A DNA stretch of 64,000 nt from Coffea arabica (GCF_036785885.1 NC_092317.1:39917329-39981328), one strand, 5' to 3'. Counted from the stretch's first letter, positions 1 to 12,800 are shown. A program made the numbers and translations. The notes: generated by a model not told the origin, from the letters alone.

Positions 1-197
1 TGTCATACTTTTGGAGAGCACCCTAACTTGCTATTTGTATGAACCTCGGTATGTGAATATGTGTGAAGTGTTCTATTTTCTTTTTCCTTAATATTCATGT
101 TGATTTTATTTACAAAAAGAAAAAAAAGATTAAATTAATTAATTAAAATATCCTCGCTTAATTGCTTTATTTTTTTATCACTAGGCATAACTAGGCT

Positions 198-3100
198 ATG
201 GATCGACAAATTAGAGGTAGAGAACGTGGGAGATCAACTAGACAACACCCCGAGGTTGGTGGTGATAGGGAACCTGAAGTCAATCAAGACCATGGTCAAT
301 AGGGCGCGGCTGGAGACCCAGTGGCCATCGCGATCAATAGAATAACTGATGTCTTAGAGCGCATGACTGAGCACCAAGCCCTTGGACCAGTGCATCACCA
401 AGGAGGCCCAATCGATACTGAGGATCGGGCATTAGAGAGATTCTTGAAGTTTGGACCTCCTAAGTTTTATGGAGGACCAGAACCTGAGGTAGCAGAAGGT
501 TGGTGGGAGAGGATATTTGACATTTTTGCAGCTCTAAATTATGCGGAGGAGAGACAAGTGACTTTCGCAGCATTCCAGTTTGAGGGAGCTGCTCGTTCCT
601 GGTGGAACCTAGTTAGGGTTAATTGGGACAGGAACCATATTCCTAGGACCTGGGCGAACTTCACAAGGGAGTTCAACGCCAAGTTTCTTCCCCCTCTCAT
701 TCAAGAGAAAAGAGAGGATGACTTCATCAAATGTAGGCAGGGGGCGGTGAGTGTCGCCGAATATGAGATTCAATTCACAAAATTGTCCCGTTTTGCTCCT
801 GAATTGGTAGCCACGGAGCAAAGATGTATAAGGAAGTTTGTGCAGGGATTAAAAGTGGAGATCCAGGAGGGATTAGCTGCTGTTCGGATAGACACATTTG
901 CTGATGTTGTAGAGAGAGCTCAAAGGGTTGAAGTTGCCAGAGCTCAAGTAAAATCTTTCCAGGCCAAGAAAAGATTTGCCCCTAGCAGCAGTTGGGAGCC
1001 GACTTATGCAAATGCTCCACCGGCCAAAGTGGGTCGAGGAACGGGTGGAATAAATAGTCATGGAGCACCACGAGGCGCTCTAGCGAGAGGAGCTGGGGCA
1101 AGAGGTGTCGGGGAAAGAGATATCGGGGCTAGAGGAAGACCAAGTGGAAGGGGTCAACCTAGGAACGCCTCGCAAGGAGGTCGTGTGACAACCCCTCAGG
1201 TAACTTGTGGGTATTCCAGGAAAGCTGGCCATACTGAGGACGGATGCTGGAGGAAAGAAGGAAAGTGCTTGAGGTGCGGAAGCAGCGAGCACCAGATTGC
1301 CGGTTGTCAAAAAACCCTAGAAGGTGGTACCCCGAGTGCTAGACAAGTCACTTTTGGAGAAAGTAGGCCGAAAGTTCCTGCCAGGATGTACGCCATAAAC
1401 GACCAACCCGTACCTGATTCCTCGGAAGTCGTGAAAGATACTCTTCCAATCTTTCACCGATTAGTTAGAGTACTATTTGATCCTGGCGCAACTCATTCAT
1501 TTGTGAATCCAACTTTTATGTCCGGAATTGATGTAAAACCTGTTAGATTACCCTTTGATCTTGAAGTTAGGACACCAATGGGTAATAAAAGTATAATCAC
1601 TAGCCTGGCCTATAAGAACTGCGAATTCTGGATTGGAGAGCGTAGGATGCTAGTAGATCTAGTCAGTTTGGACATAAAAGGTTATGATGTTATTATAGGA
1701 ATGGATTTTCTAACTCATTACCATGCTAAGCTTGATTGTAGAGCAAAAGTGTTAGAATTTTGGATTCTCGGGGAAACAACCTTGAAATTGGATGTGAAAG
1801 GCAGGTTAGCATCGTCTGCTATGATTTCGGGAATTCGGACAAGGAAAATGTTGAATAAAGGAGCGCAAGGTTTCTTAGCCTTCCTGATTAATGCTCCCGG
1901 TGACCAAGTAAAGTTGAAAGATGTACCAGTGGTGAGAGAATTTTCAGATGTGTTTTCCGAAGAATTAAAAACATTACCTCCCGAGAGAGAAGTGGAGTTC
2001 AAGATTGAACTAGTGCGGGGAACGGCTCCGATTTCTAAGACTCCGTACCGAATGGCTCCTGCAGAGTTAAAAGAATTGAAAATTCAATTACAGGATTTAT
2101 TGGAGAGAGGTTTTGTTAGAGAAAGTGATTCGCCATGGGGAGCACCTGTTCTATTTGTTAAGAAAAAGGATGGGAGTTTGAGATTATGTATTGATTATCG
2201 AGGATTAAATGAAGGTACAATTAAAAATAAATACCCTCTACCATTGATTGACAGCTTATTCGACCAGCTGCAAGGATCAGTAGTTTTCTCCAAGCTGGAT
2301 TTGAGGCAAGGGTATTATCAGTTGAAAATTAAGAAGGAAGACATACCTAAAACTGCTTTTAATACAAGATATGGACATTTTGAGTTTGCAGTCATGCCAT
2401 TTGGATTAACCAATGCACCAGCTGCCTTCATGGACTTAATGCAGAGAGTCTTTAAAAAGTATTTGGATCAGTTTGTAGTAGTTTTTATTGATGATATCCT
2501 AATATATTCTAAGACTCGAGAAGAACATGCTAAACACCTGGGGATAGTTCTGCAGATCTTAAGAGAGCATAAGTTGTATGCTAAATTTAGCAAGTGTGAG
2601 TTTTGGCTGGAAGAAATTTCTTTTCTATGGCACAAAGTTTCTAAAGATGGAATTGTCGTGGATCCGGCAAAAGTTGAGGCGGTCACAATGTGGAAGTAGC
2701 CAGAAACTTCAACTGAGGTTAGAAGTTTCTTGGGCTTAGCAAGTTATTACAGGCGGTTCATCAAGGACTTTTCGAAGATTGCTGGACCTATGACAAAGCT
2801 GACAAAGAAAAATAATAAGTTCATTTGGACTCCAAAGTGCGAGTCAAGCTTTCAGGAGTTAAAAAAGCGCTTAACATCAGCTCCTGTTTTGGCATTGCCT
2901 GACGGAGTAGAAAGTTATGTCGTACACTCCGATGCCTCTAGGAAAGGTCTAGGATGCGTACTAATGCAAAAGAGTAAGGTAGTGGCCTATGCCTCTAGAA
3001 AATTGAAACCTCACGAACAAAATTACCCAACGCATGACCTAGAATTGGCAGCAGTGGTCTTTGCCTTAAAGAAATGGAGGCATTACTTGTATGGTGTGAC

Positions 3101-4817
3101 CTTTGAAGTTTATACGGACCACAAGAGCCTTAAGTACTTGTTCTCCCAAAAGAAATTGAATTTGAGACAGAGGCGGTGGGTAGAATTTTTAGAAGATTAT
3201 GATTGTTCTATCAACTACCACCCAGGAAAAGCCAACGTGGTAGCAGACGCTCTAAATAGAAAGGCCCAAGTAGCGGGGTTAATGGTAAAAGAATGGGACA
3301 TGTTGGAAGAGGTTAGTATTTGGAACCCTCGCTTGGAGAGATTGAAGATTTTATTTAGGAACTTGTCGTTGAAGTCACCATTATTGGAGCGTATTAAGGA
3401 GGCACAGAAAACGGACTCTATAATCCAGAAAAAGTTGGAGAAAGTGCAAAAAAGAGAAACCCTAGACTTTAAATTAGGGTCTGAAGGAGTGTTAAGGTTT
3501 CGAGATCGAATTGTGGTTCCAGTTGATGAAGGGTTAAGGAAAGAAATTCTAGAAAAATCACATCGATCAAGGTATACTATACACTCAGGAGTGAACAAAA
3601 TGTATCACGATGTGAAAGAGTTATATTGGTGGGACGGTTTGAAAAGGGACGTGGCAGAATTTGTACAAAAATGTCTGATATGCCAACAAGTAAAAGCTGA
3701 ACATCAGAAACCCTCTGGTCTATTGCAGCCACTAGAAATTTCTGAATGGAAATGGGAACACGTAACCATAGATTTTGTAACGGGATTGCCTCGAAGTCAA
3801 AAAGGATTTGATGCGATTTGGGTGATAGTTGACAGGCTTACCAAGTCCGCACATTTTCTACCTGTGAGTATGAGTTTTTTTTTGGAGAAGCTGGCCAAGT
3901 TGTACTCAGAAGAGATCATGAGATTGCATGGTATCCCTATAAGTATTGTGTCTTATCGAGATCCAAGATTTGTTTCACGGTTCTGGCAGAAATTTCAAGA
4001 GACATTGGGGACCAAGTTAAGATTTAGTACTGCTTATCATCCCCAAACAGACGGACAGTCAGAAAGGACAATTCAGACTTTGGAGGATATGCTGAGGTCG
4101 TGTATATTGGATTTTGGAGGTAAATGGAGTCAGTATATGACCTTAGTATAATTTGCCTATAATAACAGCTATCACACTTCAATTCAAATGGCACCTTATG
4201 AGGCATTGTATGGGAGAAGGTGTCGATCTCCGATTCATTGGGATGAAGTGGGAGAGAAGAAAATTTTAGACCCAACGGCTATACCTTGGATAAAAGAAGC
4301 TCATGAGAAAGTGAAACTAATTAGGGAAAGGCTTCAAACTGTCCAGAGTCGACAAAAGAGCTACGCCGACACAAGGAGAAAAGATTTGGAATTCGAAGTA
4401 GGAGACAAGGTTTTCCTAAGAGTTAAACCCTTGAAGGGCGGAGTAGTGTCCAAACAAAGTAAGAAGCTAAAGCCAAGGTATATTGGACCTTTTGAAATTT
4501 TGAAACGAATCGGTAAAGTGGCGTATCAGTTGAGGTTGCCTTTGAGCATGGCCAAGATTCACAATGTATTTCATGTTTCTATGCTCAAGAAATATCACCC
4601 CAACCCAAGCCATGTGTTGCAATTGGAAGGAATTGAGGTGGATGAGTCGTTAACTTATGAAGAAGAACCAGTTAAGATTTTGGAATGAGAAGTGAAAGAA
4701 TTGAGAAGTAAGAAAATTCCTTTGGTAAAGATTCTATGAAAAAATCATGGAATAGAGGAGGCAACTTGGGAACTAGAAGAGGATATGCAGAGAAAATACC
4801 CCAATTTATTTCTTTAA
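198..4817 (+). pseudogene. Ty3 gag-pol polyprotein with five in-frame stops
   Basis: The likely start is the ATG at 198, upstream of an early stop at 300-302; the frame stays constant to the TAA at 4815-4817, about 1,540 codons. Domains in order: Retrotrans_gag (about 430-960), zinc knuckles (about 1206-1310, two short Cys/His clusters), retropepsin with the FDPGATHSF motif (about 1478), reverse transcriptase with FIDD (about 2484), RNase H (about 2920-3250), integrase HHCC zinc finger (about 3560-3690) and core (about 3740-4200), then a chromodomain-like tail (about 4690-4810). In-frame stops lie at 300, 2697, 4149, 4686 and 4737, with no frameshift. Several of the stops sit where C-to-T or G-to-A changes would explain them, as expected for a silenced, methylated copy. 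The element cannot encode its own enzymes. Confidence 0.9.
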
Positions 4818-4824
4818 AAGGTAA

Positions 4825-4861
4825 GAATTTTGAGGACAAAATTCATTTAAGTGGGGGAGGA
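4825..4861 (+). promoter_or_regulatory. AGGA-loop hairpin and polypurine tract of the Tekay-type element
   Basis: The polypurine tract AAGTGGGGGAGGA (4849-4861) directly abuts the 3' LTR and would prime plus-strand DNA synthesis. Four bases upstream lies a perfect 8-bp hairpin: GAATTTTG (4825-4832), loop AGGA, CAAAATTC (4837-4844). The same architecture occurs in the two Athila-like elements further right (see findings). The polypurine role is established for LTR elements; a role for the hairpin is inference. Confidence 0.75.
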
Positions 4862-7800
4862 TGTGAGAGCCTTGAAAAAAAAAATATATATATATACATA
4901 TATACATGTTGCAACTGCATTTTAGACTTTTAATAAATTTTATTATTAGTTGTTCTTAAATAAGTATGTAAAAATAATTTTTAGATTACAACTAATTTAA
5001 TTGTACAAAATATTAAATTATTTGATTTTTGCCAAGTTAAATTAATATTTCTTGTTGTAGATTATTTTATTGCTTTAATATTAATTCTTTGAATTTCGAT
5101 AGCTAATATTAAGTGTTAATAATGTTAAGTGTCAACGGGAACGTTGAATTAAGACGAAATCGATTTTAGGTCAAAACCCTTTATAATTTCACTTAGGACG
5201 CTAAAATCTCGATAATTGAATTTTTGGCGAGATTAGTATACTAGTAGGCTATCAAATTTCATTTGGGGTAAAATTTTAGAATTTGATTACGAGTGAGAAC
5301 TTAAGTGGAAGGTCGGACAAGATGTTAAAAGACCAATTTAGCCTTCCTCCATCTCAAATTAACCATGCAGCCATGGAACCTCCTTGGGTAAGCTTCAAAT
5401 CCAAGCATTTCCATCTTGCCGGTTCCATTCTCCACATCAACACTCAACCTTCCATCTTTGCCGGCTCACCCTCACTACACACACTCCACTACATCAGCTT
5501 CAAATTCACCACAACACTCCATTTCCATTTCCTTCTCCTGCCTTGAACCGAGAGTGAAGTGAGAGAGAGAGGGAGCCGAGCTCTTTATTTTCTTTCCTTT
5601 CTCTCTGTCCGTAAGCTAGAAAGAAAAAAAGAGAGACCTGCCGTTCTTCCTTCATTTCATCCGTGAGCTGGTGAAGAGGACCGAGAGCCAACACTTCCAT
5701 CATTTCGTTTGTAAGCTTGAGCAAGGGAGAGAGTCGGTGAGCTGCATTTCTGAACTGTCCGAGAGAGAGAGAGAGAGAGCAAGAGGTAGTGTGCGATCTA
5801 TCTGTCTTCATCTCCTCCATCACTGCCGAGCTGTTCATTTCCTTCCTCATCTTCAACCAGATGCGATCAGCCCAACAACCAACACCACAGCCTGCCCAAA
5901 CTGAGCTCAGCCAGTTATACCCGAGTTCCTTAGCAAGCCGAAAGGAGAGAAAAATTGCAGCTGCTTGTCGCGTGTGTTGAGCTTCAAGTTGAGGTAAAAT
6001 CTGGACTTAGACCAGTTAATTATAGGTAGATGATGTTGTTTATGGGCATGCATGTGATGGTTGTGCAGTTGGATGATGAATTAAGTCACAGGAAATCTGA
6101 TTATGAAGAGGATGGGAATTGCCGAGAGCTTGAGCTGGGAAATGCAGCTTTAATTTGTTAATTTGAGGGGATCTGAGCCTAGATGTGTGCTTAGCTAACT
6201 AAAAATTGGATGATTAAGCATTGCATGAGGTTAATCAGTCTTGATTAAGCAAGAAAATCAAAGTGATACAGAATCTGCTTGCATGCAAGCCAACCGAGAA
6301 GACTTGGATGAAATTCTGGTTGGCTGGTGACCTTTGATGATGTCCGAACCTGGCTTTGGATTAAAACTGATAGTCAATTAATTAATTGGTCATGCATGTT
6401 GCTGATTGAGCCGTGACTTTCCTATTTGTTTTGGGTTAAATTTCTGGTTGATTTGATGTAAGGAGTGATTGTTTGATGCCAAGAGCTAATGATTGATGAA
6501 GCTCTTGGCCATTTGAGTAATTTTTGCAAGAGTTAAATTTTTGGTGGAATTGTTTAAGTGATTTGGCCGAAATGCGCTTGGAAAGTCCATGAATTGTGGT
6601 TTGGAATGGTTTTGATGTCTTGGACTTCCTTTGTTTAATTTTGATTAGAATTGAACTTGTTGAGACCTAGGGCTAATGATTGATGAAACCCTAGTGAAAT
6701 TGATGTTTGAATTGTGATTTTTCTATATTGGCAAATTGGAATATAATGTACAAGTGAATTGGAATCGTGAAATCCGTTTTGGTCCTTTGAATTCGAGTAA
6801 TTGTTAACCAAGCTTTGTTGGAATATAGTGTCCTAGTATCAAGATATGGAATTTGTGTATAGCGCGATAATGCTAAAATTCGAGTGTCGAGACTTTTAAA
6901 ACCTTGCCAACTAGTTAATTCTTTACTTTGCTTAAACTAGCCTTATTACTTTTAGGAAATGATTGCACTAACTTTCAAACTCTAAAATTTTTCGTAAAAC
7001 TGACCCTGGCTAGTTGTTTTTGAGGAAAATTGTCAAAAACACGAGATGTTAATAACATTAAATGAAAGGCGGAGAAAACTTATTCGGCAAGAAAACTTAT
7101 TTGAAGTAAGTTGGTTCTGGTTTGCACCTCTAGAAAGAAAGTACCTTCAAAGAAACCATATGAAATACTTTATCACTTTTACTAGTTTTAATTCTAAGAG
7201 AATTGAGGATTTATTTTGAGAAGATAAACTAGTTATATACCGGATAATCTTTTATATATAAACCAAGAATTTGTATAGTAAAACTTATAGTTTTAAAACT
7301 TGGTCTTTTAGGGTTTAGCGAGGACGTGGGTTTCGATTCCCAACTGGACTTTTGAGCTTCACTTTTGGTGAGTGTCCTTGCTTGTTCTATGTTTATCTTG
7401 TTAAGGCACTTTCTTGACTTGTTATGTGATAATCGGATAGTGGTTTTCCTGATCCATCGAAATGGGCAGTGTGTACTTTATCGCGCTAGCCTTTCGAGTG
7501 GTGACTTACTTGAAATATTTTCTCGAATATCTTGCTCGCACTAGTTAAGTACTGAGTGGGGGAATGTACCACACCTGAGGGTGTGAGGGCCTCTTATCCT
7601 AACTCAAGCACCAAAAAAACCTTGCAACTGTTGACTGGAGCGTGGACTCGTCAACTAAATCACTAGGCAGGGGAATGTACCACACCTTAGGGTGGGAGGG
7701 CCTCTTATCGTGACTTGATAACCACTTGTTGTGACGTCATTGGGTGAATCCCTCGACTAGGCTATTAAAAGGTATATTCGAGTAATACCAAACTTCCTAG

Positions 7801-8541
7801 TGAGAAGAACGGGCCCGGTGGGAGTAAGTTGGTTGGAGCGTGTTAAGATAAAAAAAAAAAGTTCTACGTGGACTTTAGATAGTGAGAGTTGACGGAGGGT
7901 CAACTGCGGTTAATTTTGATCAAGTTCGTGGAAAATGGCTCCTGAGAGCCCTGTATCCTACCCTGTGCTGTTATACGTTTTCCTACTTGTTGAATTTTAG
8001 TTTGGAGTTATTATTCGCTATTTGTTTATATGATTGCATGTTCGGGGCACCACTGAGCTTTAGTTCACCCCATGTTACTTGTTTTCCTTAACAGGTTCCG
8101 GCATTTGAGAGACCTGAAGTTTGCATTTACCTTTTATGAATGTTGTTTTGAATCGGACTATGTATCTTTCGTTTTGGGTTGCCACTTGAAACTGGAAAAG
8201 TGCAAAACTTGAGTTTTGTTTGGCTTGTAGGATTGTATTTGAATTCTATGATTTCACTTTGTGGTTTGTAACGTGTGAATGTAGTTGTGTTGTAAACTGA
8301 TTGGAGGTGTACTTAAGAGTGGATGTTCAGTCGTCCAGTGGTAATGTTATCTCTGAAGTTAATGTGTTTCTAGTATTTTTGGTTGTTTTAAGGATTGGCT
8401 TGTTCGGGTGACGAGTTTAGTAATTGTTTAAGCTATACGTCGGGAAGGTTTAGCTAGTTTACTTGCGTGAGTCCTGGCGAGAGCCAGTCAGACGACCCGC
8501 CAACCCTCTGGTTCGCCTTAGGGAGAAATGGGGTCATCACA
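4862..8541 (+). repeat. 3' LTR of the Tekay-type element (3,680 bp)
   Basis: The LTR begins TGTGAGAGCC and ends TCATCACA, giving the short inverted ends TGTGA/TCACA. It holds a GA-rich stretch near 5550-5780, a likely 5' leader near 5400-5980 with a GT-type donor after it, and an imperfect direct repeat of about 48 bp (7558-7605 and 7670-7717; 112-bp spacing; both contain GGGGAATGTACCACACC). No real gene is seen in it: the ORFs at 5283, 5671 and 7882 are short and resemble nothing I know. The 5' partner LTR is outside the window, so divergence cannot be measured. Confidence 0.8.
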
Positions 8542-10906
8542 ACACTCGCCTAGAAAACTCATTTTAAGCAATCATTGAAAACATTTAACATGTTATCATT
8601 TGTTCATAACAAGTCATATAATCAAGAACAAGCCACATAGTTAATGAAAATATAACAAACAAGAAACACTCACCTATTTAGGCAAAATAACGTCTAAAAT
8701 ATCCTTCCGGATAACACCCTCAATCACCCAGGAATCCTAATATAATCAAAAGAACACATTATGCTTCAACCATCAAAGATGTAAGTGATTCAAAGAAAAT
8801 TCGAATACGTGCTAGTACAAAGTATAAATATGATTTTGGTAGTGAAAAGAGTACATTTAAACCAAAGAACATAAGTAAATTATTTGTAAAACTTATGCTC
8901 ACTTGTAAAACTTTAAAATCGCTATTTGAGTCGAAGTGGCAAAAAAAACGTATTTCTATTAGTCGTAAATTTCATTTTTCCAAGGGTACAAGTTTCGGCC
9001 GAATTCTAACTTATATACCTCGATAAAAGAAGACGTAAATACCCTAGATGGTTTACGTGGTATTCGCTCTCAAGCTTTACTCAAGTCGCAAGTATATCGA
9101 TCTAGTTCTCGAGCGTAAATTTGGGCAGCACGCCCTTTGTATTTACCTATTTTCCAGCCATTTATGGCTTCATTCTTTTCCTCAATCAATCCCAAAATCA
9201 TACACAAAATCATCTCATTTCAATAACCATTCCATAGGCTCCAAGTCATACAAGTACAAAATCAAGCTAGGAGCATGTGCGGAAATGAAGGTTGAGTCAA
9301 GAAACAAAAGACAGATTTGACGTTGTTTTGCGTAACGGACACAACTGATGCTACGCTTATCAGATTGAGGTGTAATCTATACCGTTTCGAAGCTAAGACA
9401 GTGGGCTAAAATTTTGATAAAGACCACCTAGTCCAGTTTGTAGTGTATCTAGGTCAAAGTTTTGAATTACTAAACCAGAAGCGCACAAACGGGTCAGTTA
9501 ACCGTGCTATGTTTAAACAACAATAACTCAGGCTACCGAAGTCCAAACGAGATGATTCTAGGGGCGTTGGAAAGATAAGACATAGCACTACAACTTTTGT
9601 GTTTTGGATAAATGCTAGTTCAGTATGTATCAAGGTGAAAAGACACGATCAGATTGATAAAATGTCAAAACTGTCCATTGGACTAAACTTATGGTAGTCA
9701 GGGGTATTTTTATCTTTTCACAGGTTACGTTGCTCGGATTGAGTTGAAATTTTACAGGAACCTATAAAACATCATTATCTACAACTTTTATGTTTTATGT
9801 TAAGCCTAATTTGGCCTCTAACATGATGAACTAGAACCGGCAGAACAGGGTGCATACTAACTTCAATTCTGGAAATTTGCTACAATCAAGATATAAATCT
9901 CATTTTTAGCTTGAAACCATCACTACCACCTCTTATACCAACATATATACATCATACACCATCCATACAACAAGTATGAGGAGGGTATCATTCAAACCCT
10001 AACTCAATTGCATCATTCCAATAATCCAAAATCACTTGATATAAGCATTATTATAACCACAAATACAAGCTACTAAGCAACTCCAACATGATTAAAGGAC
10101 AAAGAAAAGTGTGGGCAGCCATATTACCTCAAAACAAAGCTTGCTAGAGTTATCCTCCACTTCCCCTTGAAATTTTTGGTTCCTTAAGCTTCCCAAACTC
10201 CCAAACTAGTGATTAATCGGTTTAGTTTTTCTTGTTTTCACTCAAAATGTTGGATTCAAGGTTGGAAATTGAAAGCTCTCTTCACTCTTTCTCCCTCTCT
10301 TGCTCTCGGCCAAACCAAGAAAAATGGTGAAGAAGTGGAGTCCAAGTGAAGATAAGAAGCAAAGAAAATTAGCCTGGTCAAAAGTCTCTAAGTGACCAAC
10401 AAGTGTCACACTTTGGTGCATCCAAAATTTTTTTTTCTTTTTCTTGTTTTCTTGGTCAATAAATTCGGCCAACATAATCAGATTTTGGCTGATTTTTAGG
10501 CTCTAATAATAAGGAGATTAACTTGATAAAATGGTGGTCAAATGGTGTGTTCAATTGATAGCCAATTGGTAGCGAACGTTACCCGTCGGTTCTAGTCATT
10601 TTTCCTTAAATTGCGTATACTAGGGTTTTAACTTACAATTCACTAACTTATTATTATCACCTCTAATCCCACACTTAATTTCATCTAAAACTCACTTTTA
10701 ATCATCACATTTATCGCACTAGCGGGTCCCACATCGATAATGCGTTTCAAATTTAACGTACACTAACTCATACTAGGAAAATGAATTTAAAACTGTACTT
10801 GCTTGTAAAAATGCATAGAAATTTTAATATTTCCAAGGAAAGTATAAAATGTAGGCAAAGAAATAAAATAATGTTGAGAAAATGTGAAAATTTTTGGGTT
10901 CTCACA
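8542..10906 (-). repeat. Truncated LTR of an older Tekay-like element, minus strand
   Basis: Read on the minus strand, the sequence starts TGTGAGAACCC at 10906, like the start of the neighbouring plus-strand LTR, and runs to 8542, where it stops at the end of that element. Internal landmarks, such as GGTGAGTGTTTCTTGTTTGT on the minus strand near 8670, resemble the plus LTR near 7370. The last roughly 1 kb of the LTR is missing and is expected to the left of the younger element, outside the window. Overall similarity to the plus LTR is weak, so this is a different, older family. No coding capacity is seen. Confidence 0.6.
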
Positions 10907-11188
10907 AATATCTTGAACTCGAATTCGACTCGAGCCAACTAGATATCGAACTCGAGTCAAGCTTGACTCGAGCCGCTCGCGAGCCGATTCATTTGCAGTC
11001 CTACCTCCAATAATTATGAGAAAATTTTTAACTCCCAATCTATTAAAAGTACAAATTTTTGGCCCTTCTGTCAATTTTACCAATTATGAGTAACAGAGAA
11101 TAGCATCACGTGCGATGCACCAGGAAATTGCAAGGGCATTCTTGTCCAAAAGCTGCTGCTTCTCCCGTTCATCTTCAATCCCTAGCTG

Positions 11189-12133
11189 TAGGGGTAAGCA
11201 TCGAATTCGAAGTCGGTAATTCGGTAGGTTGAAATCGGTAATTTTCGGTAAATGGTTCTGGAAATATTTGACCTAATTCGCATTTGAAATAGAAAATATC
11301 GAATTCGAATTCAATCCGAATTGAATTCGGTAAACGAAAATTTACCGATTTAACCAAATTCATGAAAACTGCTTCTTAGGGCATCGAACCAGTCGGATGG
11401 ATCTGTTAACTACTTTGGAGATTATGACAGTGATATCATGTGCAGCAAGAAGAAGAGGTGCAGACACTCCTACGATCTGAATTGCTCTGCTCTGCAATTT
11501 AATAGCAGCGGCAATGGATTTTGTAGCAACTCATGGGACAGACTGCAATGTCTTTCACTCTGGATTGGCATGGGTGAGCTTCTAACCCCATTGACTGCTG
11601 CTGGTCTTGAGGATTGTCCCAACCTGGAGGAGATCCAAATCAAGGTTGAAGGAGATTGCAGGGAATGGTCAAAGCATGCACAGTACCCCTTTGGGTTGAG
11701 CAATCTGGTGCAGTATCCTCGCTTAACCAAGATGCATTTGGATTGTGGAGACACCATAGGTTATGCACAGATTGCACCGTCTGGGCAGATGGATTTGAGC
11801 CAATGGGAACGATTTTACCTGATGGGAACGAATGCTAATTTAGGGCAAAAGTCTGAAATTGGAACATCTGGACATAAGGATATTATTTCCTAATTAACTT
11901 AATTCGGAATTTCAAAATTGAAAACGGTAATAATTTACCGTTTTACCGAAATAAATTCGAATTCGGTAAATCCAAATTCAAAAACTATAAAACCATTTTC
12001 GACCCTAATTCGATTCTAATTAATTCGATATTACCGAATTACCGACCGAATTATCTAATTACCAAATTCGAATTACCAAATTCAAATCGAATTCGGTCGG
12101 TAATTCGGTAATTACCGTAATTGCTCACCCCTA
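11189..12133. mobile_element. Non-autonomous hAT-like element carrying a gene fragment
   Basis: The ends are TAGGGGTAAGCA (11189) and, inverted, TGCTCACCCCTA (ending 12133): 11 of 12 match. They are flanked by a perfect 8-bp target duplication CCTAGCTG (11181-11188 and 12134-12141), the size typical of the hAT superfamily. Subterminal regions on both sides are packed with variants of GGTAATTCGGTAATTACCG, as in many plant hAT MITEs. The centre (about 11400-11845) is a captured piece of a host gene resembling MAX2. No transposase is present, so mobility would need an autonomous hAT element elsewhere. Confidence 0.85.
11400..11845 (+). pseudogene. MAX2: Captured fragment of MAX2/RMS4/D3 F-box LRR gene
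   Basis: The translated region contains stretches I recognise from the leucine-rich-repeat part of the strigolactone/karrikin F-box protein MAX2, for example SLWIGMGELLTP, AGLEDCPNLEEI and SGQMDLSQWERF. An open frame of 151 codons runs 11438-11893; the last roughly 15 residues read into the hAT-like subterminal sequence. MAX2 is about 700 residues, so this is only an internal piece of about 145 residues, with no F-box and no C-terminal helix. It lies entirely inside the hAT-like element. The frame is still open, which suggests recent capture or short time for decay. It is most likely non-functional as protein. It could produce RNA similar to the real MAX2 gene, but nothing here shows transcription. 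Confidence 0.8.
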
Positions 12134-12800
12134 CCTAGCTGCAGTAGAGGAAATAGCATTTCCCAAAAACTCAATTTACACGCTCATAGTTCAATTCTTA
12201 ATAAGGGAAAGGGAAGAAAAGTAAACTAGAAAGCAGAAATCAAGAACCAAGAATTGGACTTTTCACCCACACCAATAGCAGGCGATTGTTTCATCTTGAT
12301 TGGTCTTGGAAATCATTTGTATCTTCCTATAAATGTATCCAAAATACGCCACCATTTCTTCTCCTTAGGCTATGAACAACAACAGCACTCAAATGAAAAA
12401 GGTTCTACCTGCTTATCATCGATAACATGCTTATCAATCTTTATCTTTTCTTTCCTCTTCATTCTAAACTCTCTCATCTCCATCTCCCACGCCCTCAACT
12501 CCAAAGACCACATCGGTTTTGCCTTCCCTTTAGGTTGTAATAGTAATCGCTCTCCCTTTTTTCCTCAACTCAACTCTGGATTTGTTCATGCATATCAAGA
12601 GTTTGTTTCAATTTCCTTCAGCGATCCTCAATTTGCTGTTTCTTTTCGCTTTCAACGAAGAATTTTTGTCCTTTTATGTTAGAACAAGATACTTTAGTGG
12701 GATAGAAAACCATTACTATGATCTCTTTCTCATGCCAATAGGAATTTGTCTGTTTTGTACTATTCTTGAACGGAAAAGTCCCAAATCGAATTATGCAAGG
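12134..12800 (+). other. Filler of the MULE-like element, possible gene fragment
   Basis: Between the two inverted repeats lies about 650 bp of unclear origin. An open frame of 142 codons (12254-12682) includes a hydrophobic Leu/Ile/Phe-rich stretch (about residues 55-75) that looks like a signal peptide or membrane segment followed by SHALNSKDHIGFAFPLGC. I do not recognise it. It may be a second captured host fragment; it may equally be chance. Confidence 0.25.

Larger units (their letters stand above)
1..8541 (+). mobile_element. Ty3/gypsy chromovirus (Tekay/Del type), 5' end outside window
   Basis: This is the internal region and 3' LTR of a long plant Ty3 retrotransposon. It has gag, protease, RT, RNase H, integrase and a chromodomain-like tail in that order in one frame (198-4817), then a polypurine tract and an LTR that starts TGTGAG at 4862 and ends TCACA at 8541. 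Positions 1-197 are untranslated leader; the 5' LTR and primer site lie left of the window. The very long LTR and chromodomain tail are typical of the Tekay/Del clade. The element ends abruptly against a minus-strand LTR at 8542, so it probably inserted into that older repeat. The 5-bp target duplication (expected ACACT, 8542-8546) cannot be tested without the left flank. Five stops make it defective. Confidence 0.9.

Noticed and set aside
5283..8091. Short plus-strand ORFs inside the Tekay-type LTR as genes
   Set aside because: They are short, low-complexity or leader-like, have no recognisable domain, and lie inside a defined LTR.
9048..9320. 90-codon ORF as a gene
   Set aside because: It lies inside the minus-strand LTR and shows no protein similarity I can recognise.
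11470..11757. Minus-strand 95-codon ORF over the MAX2 fragment
   Set aside because: It is the antisense shadow of the MAX2-like frame, which has clear family motifs on the plus strand.
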